DNA of 64,000 nucleotides from Taenia hydatigena (Eukaryota > Platyhelminthes > Cestoda > Cyclophyllidea > Taeniidae): assembly GCA_036345935.2 (NCBI GenBank), contig JADWOT020000008.1:716652-780651 (forward strand), given 5' to 3'. A program made the translations under genes and the position numbers. This document shows positions 1 to 12,815 of this stretch, one piece after another. Under the pieces are notes generated by a model. The model was not told where the DNA came from and made no database searches. It saw only the letters and a list, made by a program, of their open reading frames with translations. Within the stretch, counting starts at the first letter, position 1. The number at the start of each line of letters is the position of its first letter.

Positions 1-2082
1 AATTTCATTCACCTCAAATTCGATGCTAATCCGCACATTGCCATCAAAAGCTCCGGAAGAGAGACCAAATTCATTCCAGGATGAATATCCGTACTGCAGA
101 CATCAGCGGACCATTCTGTACAAGTTCATGGGGCATTATATTTTCTTGACTATTTTCGAATAAAACCCAAAAAACGGTATTCGCGCTCACATGCACCTTA
201 CATGTTGACTGCGTTCTCGTTAGCTGCGCTTTAAGCCTGCTAATGCGCACTTAAAGTCGAGGATCAACCAATCACTTATGAATGCACGCGCGACTAAACC
301 ATCAGAGCAACTCGCTGGGGCACAGGTTCGAGTTTGGTTTCCTCTAAATGATCCCTGGCCTTCAGTGATCGGCCTCATCGTCGAAGAGCTGAGATCATCA
401 ATCCAGAACCAAGAACCATTGTTAACATTTGCATTCGCAGCTTTTGGACTAGCTTTGTCAGACCCATGCTAACCGCCTTGAATCAGACGCACTCCACTCC
501 ACGCTGAACCTATCCTGCAGCCAACACTTGCATCTGAGGCCTCAATCGGCTAGCGCTGTACGGCGAAGTGATTGCCACACGACCAGACCGAGTTCATTTG
601 TCAGAGCTTCATTCCAGGTAGTCGTGGATGAACTCAAAGCGGTTCTCCCTTTTTACGCCAAAAATTTCGCCACAAAATCAGCAGCAAATAGCAAGTACTG
701 TTGCTGAACTGTAATTACATCGTACCCTCTGCCTCCTAGTCAAGCACGTGTTGCAGTGAGACACCACTTGATTTGAGAGAACGTGCAAGTGGTCGTCTAT
801 GCGCACCCGTGACGCACTAGCTTTATACCACCACCGTTTGCGTTGGCCATGCTCTTTGTTGATTAACTTTGCTAAACAACCACCCATCGATTGCGTACTC
901 ATTCATGTGCTGCGGTATTACTCTTAAATAGGCACCTTTTTACTAAACCCATGCTCACACTCCTTCAATGCAGTGAATTCAATCTATTCTTTGCATGAAT
1001 TGAGGCTTAGCACTGCGAGCTAAAAGTGGAGAGCATTGCTTCGAGCAGATTATCGAGTTTTCGTTAAGTTAGTAAAAGGTTGACAAAGTATTTTGGGATT
1101 GATGCAATTTTCAGTTGCAAATAATAGCTAATTTGAAGTGCTTCTACTTGAATTAACTTGCTAAAGCGTTGGTCGAGACACCCATGCTATGGTAATTTGC
1201 ATCAGTTGTAGCCGGTTATTGCGTTACCGAAGTAATAGTAATATCGTCTGCTTTTGAAGCTGCTGCAATTGGTAAAAATCAGCTTACATTTCCCAGTGGA
1301 AGTTTAATGCGGCACTTTGATTATAAGTTCAAGCATTTCCAAAGTTGCCTCTCAGCTTCATTTCGAACAAATTAATAAATTGGCACTAATGGTGAAAATG
1401 GACTGACCTAGGTCAGTATGCAACCTAGGTGAGGTGGAAAAACTGTACTGGCAAATGCTCGCAGGCCAATGGTTTTGTGCGTGTTTTGTTTGCGCTTTGA
1501 ATAAGCAAGTATGTTTTATTGCAGTGACATCACTGTATTTACAAAAATGCATAAATGCTGCACATGTTTGTTCAAATACACCTTTTAGGCGAAAAGCGCC
1601 AGAAAATGCGAACCTCGTGCTGAATGGAGCACCAACACTTTCCGAAGAGGATGCGTACCATGAACGCGTCTAGTCTGCAATATTTGTACCTATTTAATAA
1701 TCATTATGCCAATAAATGTGTCGTAGTCCCGCTCGTCAAACCGTTTGATTTGCATGAATACTAGAACAAACTTTTTCAATTAGTGCTATATAGTGTCAGT
1801 TTTGCGCATGCGCATTGATTTGAGTACCTCCAAGCATACTCAAGAGCGCTAGCAGGCAAAGTCACTGGCGCCAAGCACCTCATCCACTACTTTATTAGCT
1901 TGTGTCTTCAAATGACTGCTTTCACGAATCCCGAAATGCGACTATTTTTGCCTTCACTTATAATGGAGAAATGGGTAAATGAGCGTCTGTTTCGTCAAAG
2001 CAAAATTAGTACCTTCTGGCAGTCCTGTCATTATTTGTAAAGACAACGCTGCAGCTTCTTCAAAGACTGTAAGCAATGGGTC
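1..2082 (+). repeat. Left arm of large near-perfect inverted repeat P1
   Basis: Bases 1 to 2082 are the reverse complement of 7773-9854 (position x pairs with 9855 minus x). I read both ends and several interior stretches side by side and they match. The small open frames at 278-472, 678-902, 1358-1552 and 1434-1673 have exact mirror images in the other arm. The only mismatches I saw are two in the last 20 bases or so before the inner break. The arm may continue left of the window. None of its short frames looks like a convincing gene. A sequence resembling a tRNA B box (GGTTCGAGT) lies near 325. Confidence 0.95.
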
Positions 2083-4403
2083 ATCGGCGGTCTAATGACA
2101 AAGTTAGTTTGGCATCATGCCTCCAGATATCGACATCAAAGAGGAAGAAATCATTGAGATCGACCACACTTTTCTCAAAAAACAAACATATTTTTGCTGG
2201 CTGCATCAGGCGTTAAGGGGTGGACCCCACGTCGAATCCAAATTACGCTATTCCAACTTCATGCCGAGCATGTGGCAATATAAAAGCTGGCTTCCATCTG
2301 TTCCTCTCTCCCACAGCCACATCCTATTATCCAAAAATTTGAATCAAGGATGTGGAGTAAGGGAAGCGCGCCTGTCTTAGCTACAAGGCTCAGATTCCCA
2401 TGGTCCATGCACGATTGTGTGCTACGGCTGATATTCTTAAGTAGCGAGATCACTGAGTCTCCCAGTGACTTTGACAATCGCGTAACTTTAACTTGAATCA
2501 TCTCTTCCATTAGGCGGCTTGCTTCTGGCAAAGGGATGGTATGCGTCTATGTGGTTAAGAGGTGGGTCTGGCTTCACCTACACCGTAGGCTTAACGTAAG
2601 TCATAGTAATGATTAGCTTCAGCCACTGATACTGCGCCTCGGGTCATCTCTGACACTTCCGATGCGAGGAGTAAGTTCCCAAGGCTTTGCTAGCAATAAG
2701 CGGCACAGACCATTAAAAAAGCTATTATCCAGCAATAATTGCAGCAGATGCGTGGTGTTGTAATTGGCAGAATTAATAGCTCAGTGCTTTGTTTTGGACC
2801 TTGCTAAACTTGACTAAGTTACCACACCCGCAAAAAGATCTGACTCTGTCATAATTTAGCTCTGGTATTAGTTAATCGACTTATATGCTTTGAGACATAG
2901 GTACTCCGTCGGCGTGTCTCGATTGGCGATGAAATCGCTGCTCTTCATATGAGTAATTAGAGCGCTCGGCATGTTCTACATGCAGTCGTTTCTGGCAGCA
3001 TTTATACTAAAGGAGAAAGATGTCCAACTTACAGGTTTACTCCTCACTACTAAGCCTCCTCCACGTTGGAGTGATCTGCGCCTTAGTTCTAGATCCCATC
3101 GGACTTTGTTGATATTGACTTCACGACGCTAAGTACTAATAAGGGAACTGAAAAAGCACTTTAGACGTCTAGAACATTTATCTCTGTAATGGAGTAAGGC
3201 CAAATGCTAAGCTAATTTAATTTCCATACATTCAATTTGTTACAATATAACGAAGCCACACTGTGCATCACCTCTTCATATACATACGCTAATGGCTATA
3301 ACGCTTTAATGAGGCAATACCATGCGCATCCTGTCAAGATCTAGACAAAGACGATGCATGCCCTTTCAGAAAAGGCAGTTGCGAGCGGATTCGCACCTAA
3401 GCACTATTTGCTTATTTCGATCTAGCTCTTGACAACTGTGAGTAAAATGCTGCTCTCACCCTGTAATCACCGATGGCATAGCAGTTGCAGATCTGCATGC
3501 ACAGTTATTCATCTTTTTCTCCTCTGGCTGTCTATACAAAGTCAAGATTTGGCAACTTGCCAAAGTGTGATTACGAGCTCCTGTGTTGTTCCCTGTTTAT
3601 TTTTGGCGGCAGCCTTAGACTGTCGACCCACTCACTCAATTAAATGGAACCTGATGTTTTTGTTTTGTTACAGAAACCGAATACTGAATGGATTTCTTCC
3701 AAACGTTACGCCATCCACCTCAACACACTCGCAGTGCACAACTACTCTGCCTGAAGCTTATTACTGGTTTGAATAAATCTGGGTCAATTAAGATTCGGAC
3801 GTGAGCCCTAATAATGGTGTAAACATCATGCAGCATTTGAGTCCTAAATTTTGTGGCCATCCTCATCCATAAATGAATAATGACCACCTAACTAATACAG
3901 AAACGAATGGGAAGATGACATGCAATCAACCCGAAATAGAGTGACAAGTGCTTCAACCTATATCCGCCGATTCTTCGTGGCTTGCTGAACCAGTTAATTG
4001 AGAAAGCAGACATCCGTGTCATGAAGCCACCGAATATAGTGAATTTTGGTTAGCATGTGTTTGGACAATAGCACAGATTCTTGCTGGCGAATTGAATAGA
4101 TCCAAGGTTGCGATTAGATATAAAATTCGTTCAGGGTAGAGGATTACGTGCTCATCACAAGTGTCTGTAACAAGGAGAAGAAACTCTGAAGTAAACGCTA
4201 GTGTATTATAAGAAGGACGGAAATCACCGCAGTAGAGGCGTGTGAGCTTGCATTTACTCACTAGCGTGCGTCTACCGACACCGCGAAATGCGTCCAACAA
4301 ACTGCAGCATGGGCAAGAGGGCTCACGCATGCAGTGTCGATGGATTGGTAGACCTACGGGAATATATGCGAAGCATACCAGTGGGCACAGATCTCAAACA
4401 TAC

Positions 4404-4487
4404 CAGAGGCGTGGTTCAAACCCACGCGGCGATCTCTTAAGTGGACCTAAAGTTCACCGACTTAGCCACTCGGCCATCCAAGCGAAG
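4404..4487 (-). repeat. tRNA-Leu/Ser-like unit (tRNA-derived repeat or pseudogene)
   Basis: Read on the minus strand, an A-box-like TGGCCGAGTGGCTAAG (around 4460-4476) is followed by a possible anticodon arm, a long variable region, and a T-arm-like inverted pair GCGTGG/CCACGC containing a B-box-like GGTTTGAACC. Distance and order match a class II tRNA (Leu or Ser). The acceptor ends do not pair and the T loop has lost a base, so this is probably a dead copy or the promoter part of a SINE. The seven-base loop would put TTA at the anticodon position, which no normal tRNA carries. That supports decay rather than function. Confidence 0.6.
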
Positions 4488-5803
4488 CTATTCGCCTCAT
4501 TTAGCGGCCTTTTCTCAATCTCCTATCGCCCTCCCTACCCCTCTTCACTCACATTCCACCCCGTCGTTCCCCTGCACATCACGTCACTGGCAACACTGTC
4601 AAACTGCCTTGTCACTAATTAAAATGCGTGTTGTCGAAAGTCGACTACTTGCTAGCTCTACTCTACGGCGTTGTGCATTTGCTGCCACATTCAGTTTGAC
4701 GACGATTGCAGGGTGGAACAACGAACAACAGCACTGATGAATACGTCATCAAGTACCAGTGACAGAGACGAGATAGAACAGTGGAACAAACACGGTCGGA
4801 GCTGCACCCAACGGTCCAACTTCACCATCTCACCCGAAACATTCAATTGATTCCATGTCGTCCGACGTGGAGCTTGGGTTCACACCTCCGAGAGCAGGAC
4901 CATTGAGCTTTGCTACCTAAGCCTACCAAGCTTCCAATAACAACGGCTCCCTTCCCACCGCGTACCTCTCTGAACAACGCATGCTACAGCACACTGCTTC
5001 CCACACCTGATCCATCTGCGGCCCTATCGACTGCATCTGCCATCACCGCTGTTGCCGCCATGGTCGCACTCTGATGTTGTCCTCCTGAACACTCCTATCT
5101 GCTATTAGGGAAAGAAATAATACGCCTTCCGTACGCACCAACACGCAATAATATTAAAGGCATTCCCTTCCCCATGTATCGGTGGATATAAGAGATGAAA
5201 GACAGGACACGTTGTTGTGTTACACGCAGTAACTCCTGCACGCCTCATCATCAGTAGCTCAATTAGCGGCTACGGAGTGACATTTAGAGTCAGGCATGTC
5301 AAGCATACACGAGGCTGGTCAAGATCACTAACACACCAAGCGAATATTGTACTTCTAGACCGCCAGGCCTTCCATCCACCCACCCACCCACCCAATAATT
5401 CAGTCAACCAGCCAGCCACCATTTTGCAGCGCAGAGCAACACAATGTCGTTCAATGCAATTCATTTCCTCCCTTTTAATCTACTGTCAACCATCCACTGT
5501 CCGTCGTCCATCTCTACCCTCACTGCGCCACGACCACACCCCCTTTTTTTTCCGACGTCATCATCCCCCACTATGCACACGTTTTTCCCCAACGAATACT
5601 TTTGCTCGTCTGCGCTCGCATAACCATCAATCTTCACCTCCCATCCACTCATTATTACTGGACAAGCGGTTCATTTATCAGCCAACCGATCCATTTGCCT
5701 CCTTCCAGTGCTGCCCACTTACCGGCTCATCTGTGTCTATTCACCACCACCTCAACCGGAGACCAACAATCTGCAGCCTGAATAAAATCACGCAGGCGCA
5801 TGC

Positions 5804-5900
5804 TGTGAGCGGGTTAGTAGGCCTACAGAGGCAGCTGCAGCGTACCAATAAGTGGCGTCTAACCCTCACCAGAAGTGGGTTCGAATTCACGTTCGCTTGT
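5804..5900 (+). repeat. tRNA-like unit with intact B box
   Basis: A clear B box, GGGTTCGAATTC, lies at 5877-5888, inside an imperfect T-arm repeat (GTG and CAC on either side). About 60 bases upstream is a degenerate A-box region in a segment starting GTGAGCGGG. The spacing suits a class II tRNA-derived promoter. The acceptor stem is not recoverable. Upstream, about 5340-5760, the plus strand is pyrimidine-rich. The composite repeat at 14.7 and 40.4 kb has the same layout, so this may be a further diverged member. Confidence 0.5.
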
Positions 5901-7772
5901 GTTAATTTGCGACTTGTGCTTCCATGCATTCATTGTCCGTCTTCTATTCTGCTGCACTAGTTAACGTTTGCAAATCATTGTTTCCCTTATTTTTATGGGA
6001 TACGATAACATTGGCTGTAACTTAACTGATTGTCTGCCATGTCGTTGCGTTGGGTTGGATATTACCTTTGGTCCAGAACCGATATAAAATATTCAAACAG
6101 AGAATCTTTGCGCTTTGTATTGAATGCGTTACTATCACCCACCCTATTCTTTCTTCTATGACTTGCGTGCAATCAACTAAATACCTTTGGCATCATGACA
6201 ATTTGCCTGGGTCTCTTGTTATCCAGATCATCCTCATAACCATCTGAAACCTCCTACGTACCTCGCTCTGACTGCGCCGAAGATATCAGTAAGGAGAACC
6301 AGCACCGGAGGTGCATCGTCAACCACTGCGCAGTTGAGCCTGCACTGATGGAGCATACTACCTAAGGACAACGCACTAGTAATAGTTGAGGTGCGTCACT
6401 CGTCCTCACAAGGAAGGTGGGTCTGTAGATGACGCCAGATTGGTTTTTATTTAAGAATACAAGTGTTGCTACCTGTTGCTACTTTTATAGCCCTGCGAAA
6501 TGTCAAATGTTGTAATCCGCGGTTACTTAGTGCACAGCTTTTGGGGGGATTAGCATTTCGAGTGCTGTGTATGAGCTGTATTAGTAGTGTTTTGTGAAAT
6601 AAATGGCGGCGCCTAGGTTGCAATCAGGGTAAGCGCCAATGATATCGATTCATGTGCATTTTCTGGTGCTGCTATTTGACTGTGTGGACAACAAAATCGG
6701 TAAGCTTGATGTTGTGGGAGAGATCATCGACTACTGAAGTCGATCTATTTCAGAGAAATAAGACATTTTCATGGCTTGGATTCTGTGATAGCCATATTCG
6801 ACTGTAATTTATTGGCTTTTTGAGACTCTAAGATGGTAAAATTGTTGTTAAGTTTTCACGAGGTTGGTTAAAGTATTTGGATGCTTTTTGTTTCCCAACA
6901 CACACGAAGTGATGGTAGTAAGCGTATCATCGAATTGTGAAAAGTGGTGGGAATCGTCATGTGCACATGGTGTGGGATCGATGCATTAGTTGCTTTTCTG
7001 CCAAGTAGCGATTTCGATGGTTGATTGTCCAGCAGAAAATGTGGTCATGCAATTGTTATTTAACATTTGACCAATGTGAATAATGCTGGTGCTACGGCGC
7101 CAGCTATCCTATCGGTGTCATTATGCTTGCAGTGTAGGCATAAATTTGTGTGTGGAATTTGCTGGGTTAGAGCATATCGAGCTCATTTATCCTTATTCAC
7201 TGATCACCATGAGGGAGATGAAAACCTATGCATCCACTGCTGCTGCGTATTCTACCGTGGTCTTTGGATGTGTGTGCTCGTCTACTTCAAATAAGTGTTT
7301 TATGTAAAAGAGAAGACGAGATCCAACCCACTGGAGGATGTGTCAATTTCGACGGCGATTGTTTTGCAACTCATCATTCCGTCTTTCATGTGCTGGTCTC
7401 ACTGGACTTTTTCAGTCTTTCGGTGATAATAGAGCAGCCATGCTTTACTCCATGTTATGGCCATTGCAGTTGGCTTCATATTTGTTAGAAGTCAAATCAA
7501 TGAACCACCAAACAATCAAGTTGTCACCATCAATGCCATGTGAGAAGGAAAATCGATGACGAAATTAAAAGTGCTAGTGAAGTCGCTTCTCTCTCCCAGT
7601 CGCATCAATTTCACCCACAAAATACTTGCTACTGAACAAAATTTGGTAATATGGGTGTAAAATTGCAACAATCGGTGCATTATATAGTGGCTCTTCGTGG
7701 TTGGTTTGTAGTATCATCACAGCATCATAACCGCTTAAGAATCTGAAACTTTTTTCTTAACTACCACCTGGA

Positions 7773-9854
7773 GACCCATTGCCTACAGTCTTCGAAGAAG
7801 CTGCAGCGTTGTCTTTACAAATAATGACAGGACTGCCAGAAGGTACTAATTTTGCTTTGACGAAACAGACGCTCATTTACCCATTTCTCCATTATAAGTG
7901 AAGGCAAAAATAGTCGCATTTCGGGATTCGTGAAAGCAGTCATTTGAAGACACAAGCTAATAAAGTAGTGGATGAGGTGCTTGGCGCCAGTGACTTTGCC
8001 TGCTAGCGCTCTTGAGTATGCTTGGAGGTACTCAAATCAATGCGCATGCGCAAAACTGACACTATATAGCACTAATTGAAAAAGTTTGTTCTAGTATTCA
8101 TGCAAATCAAACGGTTTGACGAGCGGGACTACGACACATTTATTGGCATAATGATTATTAAATAGGTACAAATATTGCAGACTAGACGCGTTCATGGTAC
8201 GCATCCTCTTCGGAAAGTGTTGGTGCTCCATTCAGCACGAGGTTCGCATTTTCTGGCGCTTTTCGCCTAAAAGGTGTATTTGAACAAACATGTGCAGCAT
8301 TTATGCATTTTTGTAAATACAGTGATGTCACTGCAATAAAACATACTTGCTTATTCAAAGCGCAAACAAAACACGCACAAAACCATTGGCCTGCGAGCAT
8401 TTGCCAGTACAGTTTTTCCACCTCACCTAGGTTGCATACTGACCTAGGTCAGTCCATTTTCACCATTAGTGCCAATTTATTAATTTGTTCGAAATGAAGC
8501 TGAGAGGCAACTTTGGAAATGCTTGAACTTATAATCAAAGTGCCGCATTAAACTTCCACTGGGAAATGTAAGCTGATTTTTACCAATTGCAGCAGCTTCA
8601 AAAGCAGACGATATTACTATTACTTCGGTAACGCAATAACCGGCTACAACTGATGCAAATTACCATAGCATGGGTGTCTCGACCAACGCTTTAGCAAGTT
8701 AATTCAAGTAGAAGCACTTCAAATTAGCTATTATTTGCAACTGAAAATTGCATCAATCCCAAAATACTTTGTCAACCTTTTACTAACTTAACGAAAACTC
8801 GATAATCTGCTCGAAGCAATGCTCTCCACTTTTAGCTCGCAGTGCTAAGCCTCAATTCATGCAAAGAATAGATTGAATTCACTGCATTGAAGGAGTGTGA
8901 GCATGGGTTTAGTAAAAAGGTGCCTATTTAAGAGTAATACCGCAGCACATGAATGAGTACGCAATCGATGGGTGGTTGTTTAGCAAAGTTAATCAACAAA
9001 GAGCATGGCCAACGCAAACGGTGGTGGTATAAAGCTAGTGCGTCACGGGTGCGCATAGACGACCACTTGCACGTTCTCTCAAATCAAGTGGTGTCTCACT
9101 GCAACACGTGCTTGACTAGGAGGCAGAGGGTACGATGTAATTACAGTTCAGCAACAGTACTTGCTATTTGCTGCTGATTTTGTGGCGAAATTTTTGGCGT
9201 AAAAAGGGAGAACCGCTTTGAGTTCATCCACGACTACCTGGAATGAAGCTCTGACAAATGAACTCGGTCTGGTCGTGTGGCAATCACTTCGCCGTACAGC
9301 GCTAGCCGATTGAGGCCTCAGATGCAAGTGTTGGCTGCAGGATAGGTTCAGCGTGGAGTGGAGTGCGTCTGATTCAAGGCGGTTAGCATGGGTCTGACAA
9401 AGCTAGTCCAAAAGCTGCGAATGCAAATGTTAACAATGGTTCTTGGTTCTGGATTGATGATCTCAGCTCTTCGACGATGAGGCCGATCACTGAAGGCCAG
9501 GGATCATTTAGAGGAAACCAAACTCGAACCTGTGCCCCAGCGAGTTGCTCTGATGGTTTAGTCGCGCGTGCATTCATAAGTGATTGGTTGATCCTCGACT
9601 TTAAGTGCGCATTAGCAGGCTTAAAGCGCAGCTAACGAGAACGCAGTCAACATGTAAGGTGCATGTGAGCGCGAATACCGTTTTTTGGGTTTTATTCGAA
9701 AATAGTCAAGAAAATATAATGCCCCATGAACTTGTACAGAATGGTCCGCTGATGTCTGCAGTACGGATATTCATCCTGGAATGAATTTGGTCTCTCTTCC
9801 GGAGCTTTTGATGGCAATGTGCGGATTAGCATCGAATTTGAGGTGAATGAAATT
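7773..9854 (-). repeat. Right arm of large near-perfect inverted repeat P1
   Basis: This is the reverse complement of 1-2082. Its outer end at 9854 pairs with the first base of the window, so the true outer edge may lie outside and cannot be seen. Downstream of 9854 the sequence is not represented elsewhere in the window as far as I can see. Near-identity over 2 kb implies a very recent duplication, continuing gene conversion, or an assembly join of two reads or haplotypes. Confidence 0.95.
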
Positions 9855-10281
9855 CAAGGGAAGACTTACCAAATTTTAACCATTGGTCTACCTTTGCACC
9901 GCTGCTTACCACATCCACATTACGATCTTGTCCAATAACTGCAGTTGCCATTTGGGGCACTCCGACCCTATGTTACGGTCACCACGTCAAACTACAAGGA
10001 CACGAAGATTTGCGAAAGGCCAATTAATGCATCGAATCGTCTATGCAGCTGGTAATGTATCATGCTCATTGTTATGCGCGTAGTAAATGGATGGGGTGAC
10101 GTTCCCCAAAGCCATCACTGAATGTGTGGTAGTCCTCAAAATCAAAATTACTGTATAACTGACAGGGCTCTGCTTTCTTTCCTTTTCTCAGCAGAGCGGT
10201 GATAAATTATCTTACATTCGTAATGCACACTCCATGCATTGTGCGCAACAGTTCAAGAATCCAATCGTAATACGGACGGGC

Positions 10282-10851
10282 TCAAGAGTGTTTCATTCTA
10301 ATCCCAGTCATTGAAATGTACATGAGAGAAACAACTATTTTTGACGAAAATGCAACAAACGCGTACTGCTGTCTATAACAGCCATTTGCCTCAAAATCGG
10401 CATTCGTATAGCCCATATTGCTGAGAAAACATTCAATCTTAAGAAGTGCGCATTTTGGTTTTGTGCAGGGTTTTAGTTTACGGTTTTCCACTAAGTATTC
10501 CTGTAGCCAAATCTTGCCCTGCACTTCTTCCTCATCGGCTGACAATTGATATAAGCGCAAATAAATGTGGCTAATGGTCGTTGGTCGACCTAGGATAGTG
10601 CTAAGACCACAGAGACCATAGTAGATGCGCTTGGGTACGACAATACGATTAATAGAAATGGAACTTAGACACACCAGTGGAGATTCTGCTGCTCTACCAT
10701 CGAGGTGATAGACGCGCCCACATAAGTAACTCGCGCCTATGCGATGCCCCACAAACAACAATGCTAGGAGCCCTCCGCCACGATGCTTTAGCCTATTAAC
10801 TGTCTGATATAGGGGTCGATAGAACCAATATTCCTGAGTTACTGGTGCTCC
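10282..10851 (-). CDS. 190-codon open frame, possible degenerate retroelement or gene fragment
   Basis: The frame is open from a stop at 10852-10854 down to the stop at 10282. It is one of the longest uninterrupted frames in the window and has no compositional bias to explain it. No convincing ATG start is visible near the 5' end. Near the N-terminus the translation contains RLKHRGGGLLALLF, which resembles the RGGG motif of the endonuclease domain of non-LTR retrotransposons. The rest (for example IYYGLCGLSTILGRP and LQEYLVENRKLKP) does not let me confirm this, and no reverse-transcriptase motif follows. It could equally be an exon of an unknown gene. Confidence 0.3.
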   Translation of the reverse strand, partial: GAPVTQEYWFYRPLYQTVNRLKHRGGGLLALLFVGHRIGASYLCGRVYHLDGRAAESPLVCLSSISINRIVVPKRIYYGLCGLSTILGRPTTISHIYLRLYQLSADEEEVQGKIWLQEYLVENRKLKPCTKPKCALLKIECFLSNMGYTNADFEANGCYRQQYAFVAFSSKIVVSLMYISMTGIRMKHS

Positions 10852-10861
10852 TCAAACTTGT

Positions 10862-12060
10862 TTGTGAGGGATCAAGCATATCCAGAAGTTTCATTGTAAC
10901 ATGCAGGGTCCACGTATTGTGTGACTGGGAGCCTGTAAGTCTACCGATGATGATTTTATCATTCTTACAGTAATACTTAATGCCTACTTTGCCGCATTAT
11001 TTCCCTTCTTAATTTCGCATCCATCAATATTGTACGTGCGCGCGAGCACGGGTCTCGCTTCTAATGCGCATTGCGAATTTATTAGGAAAATAGAACGTCT
11101 TAGAAGCCTGTACTCACAAATGTGCTTGGGTGTCTGCAAGTAAATATTTTTATTAAAATGAATTCGTCCTGTACTTTGGCGTTCCAGATGATTCTATGTA
11201 GGTCAACACCTCATTTTTAGAGGACTCACTTCAAAGGAAGTGCTACTTATATTAAATTACTAGTCCAGTGTACGCATAATGTCCTCTGTATATGCTTCAC
11301 ATTATTGTCCAACAGCTACGGTTGCTATTCAGGACAAGAAGTTAACTATTGTAACGCACAGGGGGTCAAAACCTGGAAGCGACCACGTAATAGCGCTGAC
11401 TTTTTATTAGCTCATCAATATTCTACCCTTTTTGCGGTGCTTGACTGTATAGATACTGCATCTTCATTCCAATGCATGCGTATCTGTATTATGGTCGGCA
11501 GATCGGAACACTCCGATTAGTTGGGGCAAAGACCTGATACGGTCCAAGGAACGAAGTTTAATTACCGCCTTTTAGAATAAGGCAGCAATCGAATGGCATG
11601 CCCTTAAAAGCCGTCAAAGCAGGTAAGCAAATTCAAAGTCCAGTGCTTGAGGAATGAGTTGACTCACGCACACTGGACACCAAGAGCTGAAAATGGATAC
11701 GAATAGCCACTTATCATGACAGTCATCCTTCCTTCTTGAACTCATTTGTAAATTTAAATGAACGGATGGAAGAACCGTCCGCTAATTCTCCGGCAGATCT
11801 AATTTAGGTTGCATTTATCATTTCGATGTTGTTAAACCGCTTAAAGGTATTCTAAGCGGAAATCGCGCCGAATTTGTGTTTCAAAATGTGGCTTGATGTT
11901 TATGGGTGGGTGCGCGATAGAGATGTGAAATTGTTACATTCATAGATTTGCTTTCATTTCCAGTCAGTTAAACTCAATTCTAAAGTCGATTAAAAACAAT
12001 ACCTTAGGAAGCACCATGAGGTTAAGCAATTCAAACTCCATATAAAACAGAAGGTCTTTG
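10862..12060. other. Non-coding stretch, nothing recognised
   Basis: Only short random frames are present. I see no repeat, RNA gene or promoter that I can support. Confidence 0.4.
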
Positions 12061-12073
12061 GACGGAATGGGAT

Positions 12074-12289
12074 GTGACTTTTGTGCCTACAGAAGTACCA
12101 AGAAGTGAAAAATGGGCAAAACTTATTTCAAAGAACTATTACCGGATTCTTATGACAAAGCTGAATAATTCACAGCCGCAAGGTCGATTCAATATTGTAG
12201 TTACCTCGGATGACTTGAGCATGAGAATACTTGCAAAAGCTAGTCTATTAGGCCTGATGCAACTAACTAATACAAGTGCTGTTGTGTAA
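12074..12289 (+). CDS. Possible exon, unknown product
   Basis: The frame reads like protein: it begins TFVPTEVPRSEKWAKLI and continues through NYYRILMTKLNN to MQLTNTSAVV before a TAA stop. It has a mixed, non-repetitive composition and no low-complexity bias. No ATG lies at its 5' end, so if real it is an internal or terminal exon. I do not recognise a domain. Confidence 0.25.
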   Translation: MTFVPTEVPRSEKWAKLISKNYYRILMTKLNNSQPQGRFNIVVTSDDLSMRILAKASLLGLMQLTNTSAVV

Positions 12290-12815
12290 CACGGACATAT
12301 ACGCAGATTAGGAGAGACCTAAGTCCAAGTTAAACATCCTTCTGCTGTTTTCGCAGGTTATTTTTATTTTCCGCGCATTATTTTCCTTGGTACAAGTTTG
12401 GTGCTAAAGACGCGCATGCAGAGGTAGTGGCGCATACAAACAATAATAACCACTTACATAACCCCACTTGATGCGGAGTAAGTCTTTGTACCGACCATTA
12501 TATGCGAATCCTCTTCAGACTGTACTTTGCATGCCTCCTGGATTCAGGCATCTCTTCAATAGGGAATCCTTGCGAGCTGATGCAGATGAAAAACGATGAA
12601 ATAATCGATCAGTGTGGTATTCTTCCCTGCATTTGTCGCTTAGGTATACTCCTGTGTGTTATTCTCCCTTGATAAAAGTGTTTTATTGGAAGCACGTCTC
12701 CTTTGATGCTCACGTAAAAATAATAAACGAATAGTTTTATTATCTTATTGCCTTATAGTGGCGTGAAATGCGAGAGAGGACTTAAAGAAGTTACTATACG
12801 AAAGCTTAAGCAAGG

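Larger units (their letters stand above)
2083..7772. other. Spacer of inverted repeat P1
   Basis: This 5.7-kb stretch separates the P1 arms. It holds two tRNA-like units in opposite orientation (4404-4487 minus, 5804-5900 plus) and pyrimidine-rich tracts on the plus strand (about 4490-4600 and 5340-5760). The pyrimidine bias explains the long open frame at 5217-5960, whose translation is low-complexity and includes the tRNA unit. Frames at 2117-2380, 3429-3776 and 7067-7559 are open but overlap one another or read as random sequence. I see no convincing gene. The first 40 bases inside each break look weakly alike, so diverged arm sequence may continue inward. Confidence 0.5.

Noticed and set aside
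5217..5960. 247-codon plus-strand open frame, the longest in the window
   Set aside because: The frame is open because the strand is pyrimidine-rich. Its translation is Pro/Ser/His/Arg-rich low complexity and runs through a tRNA-like unit.
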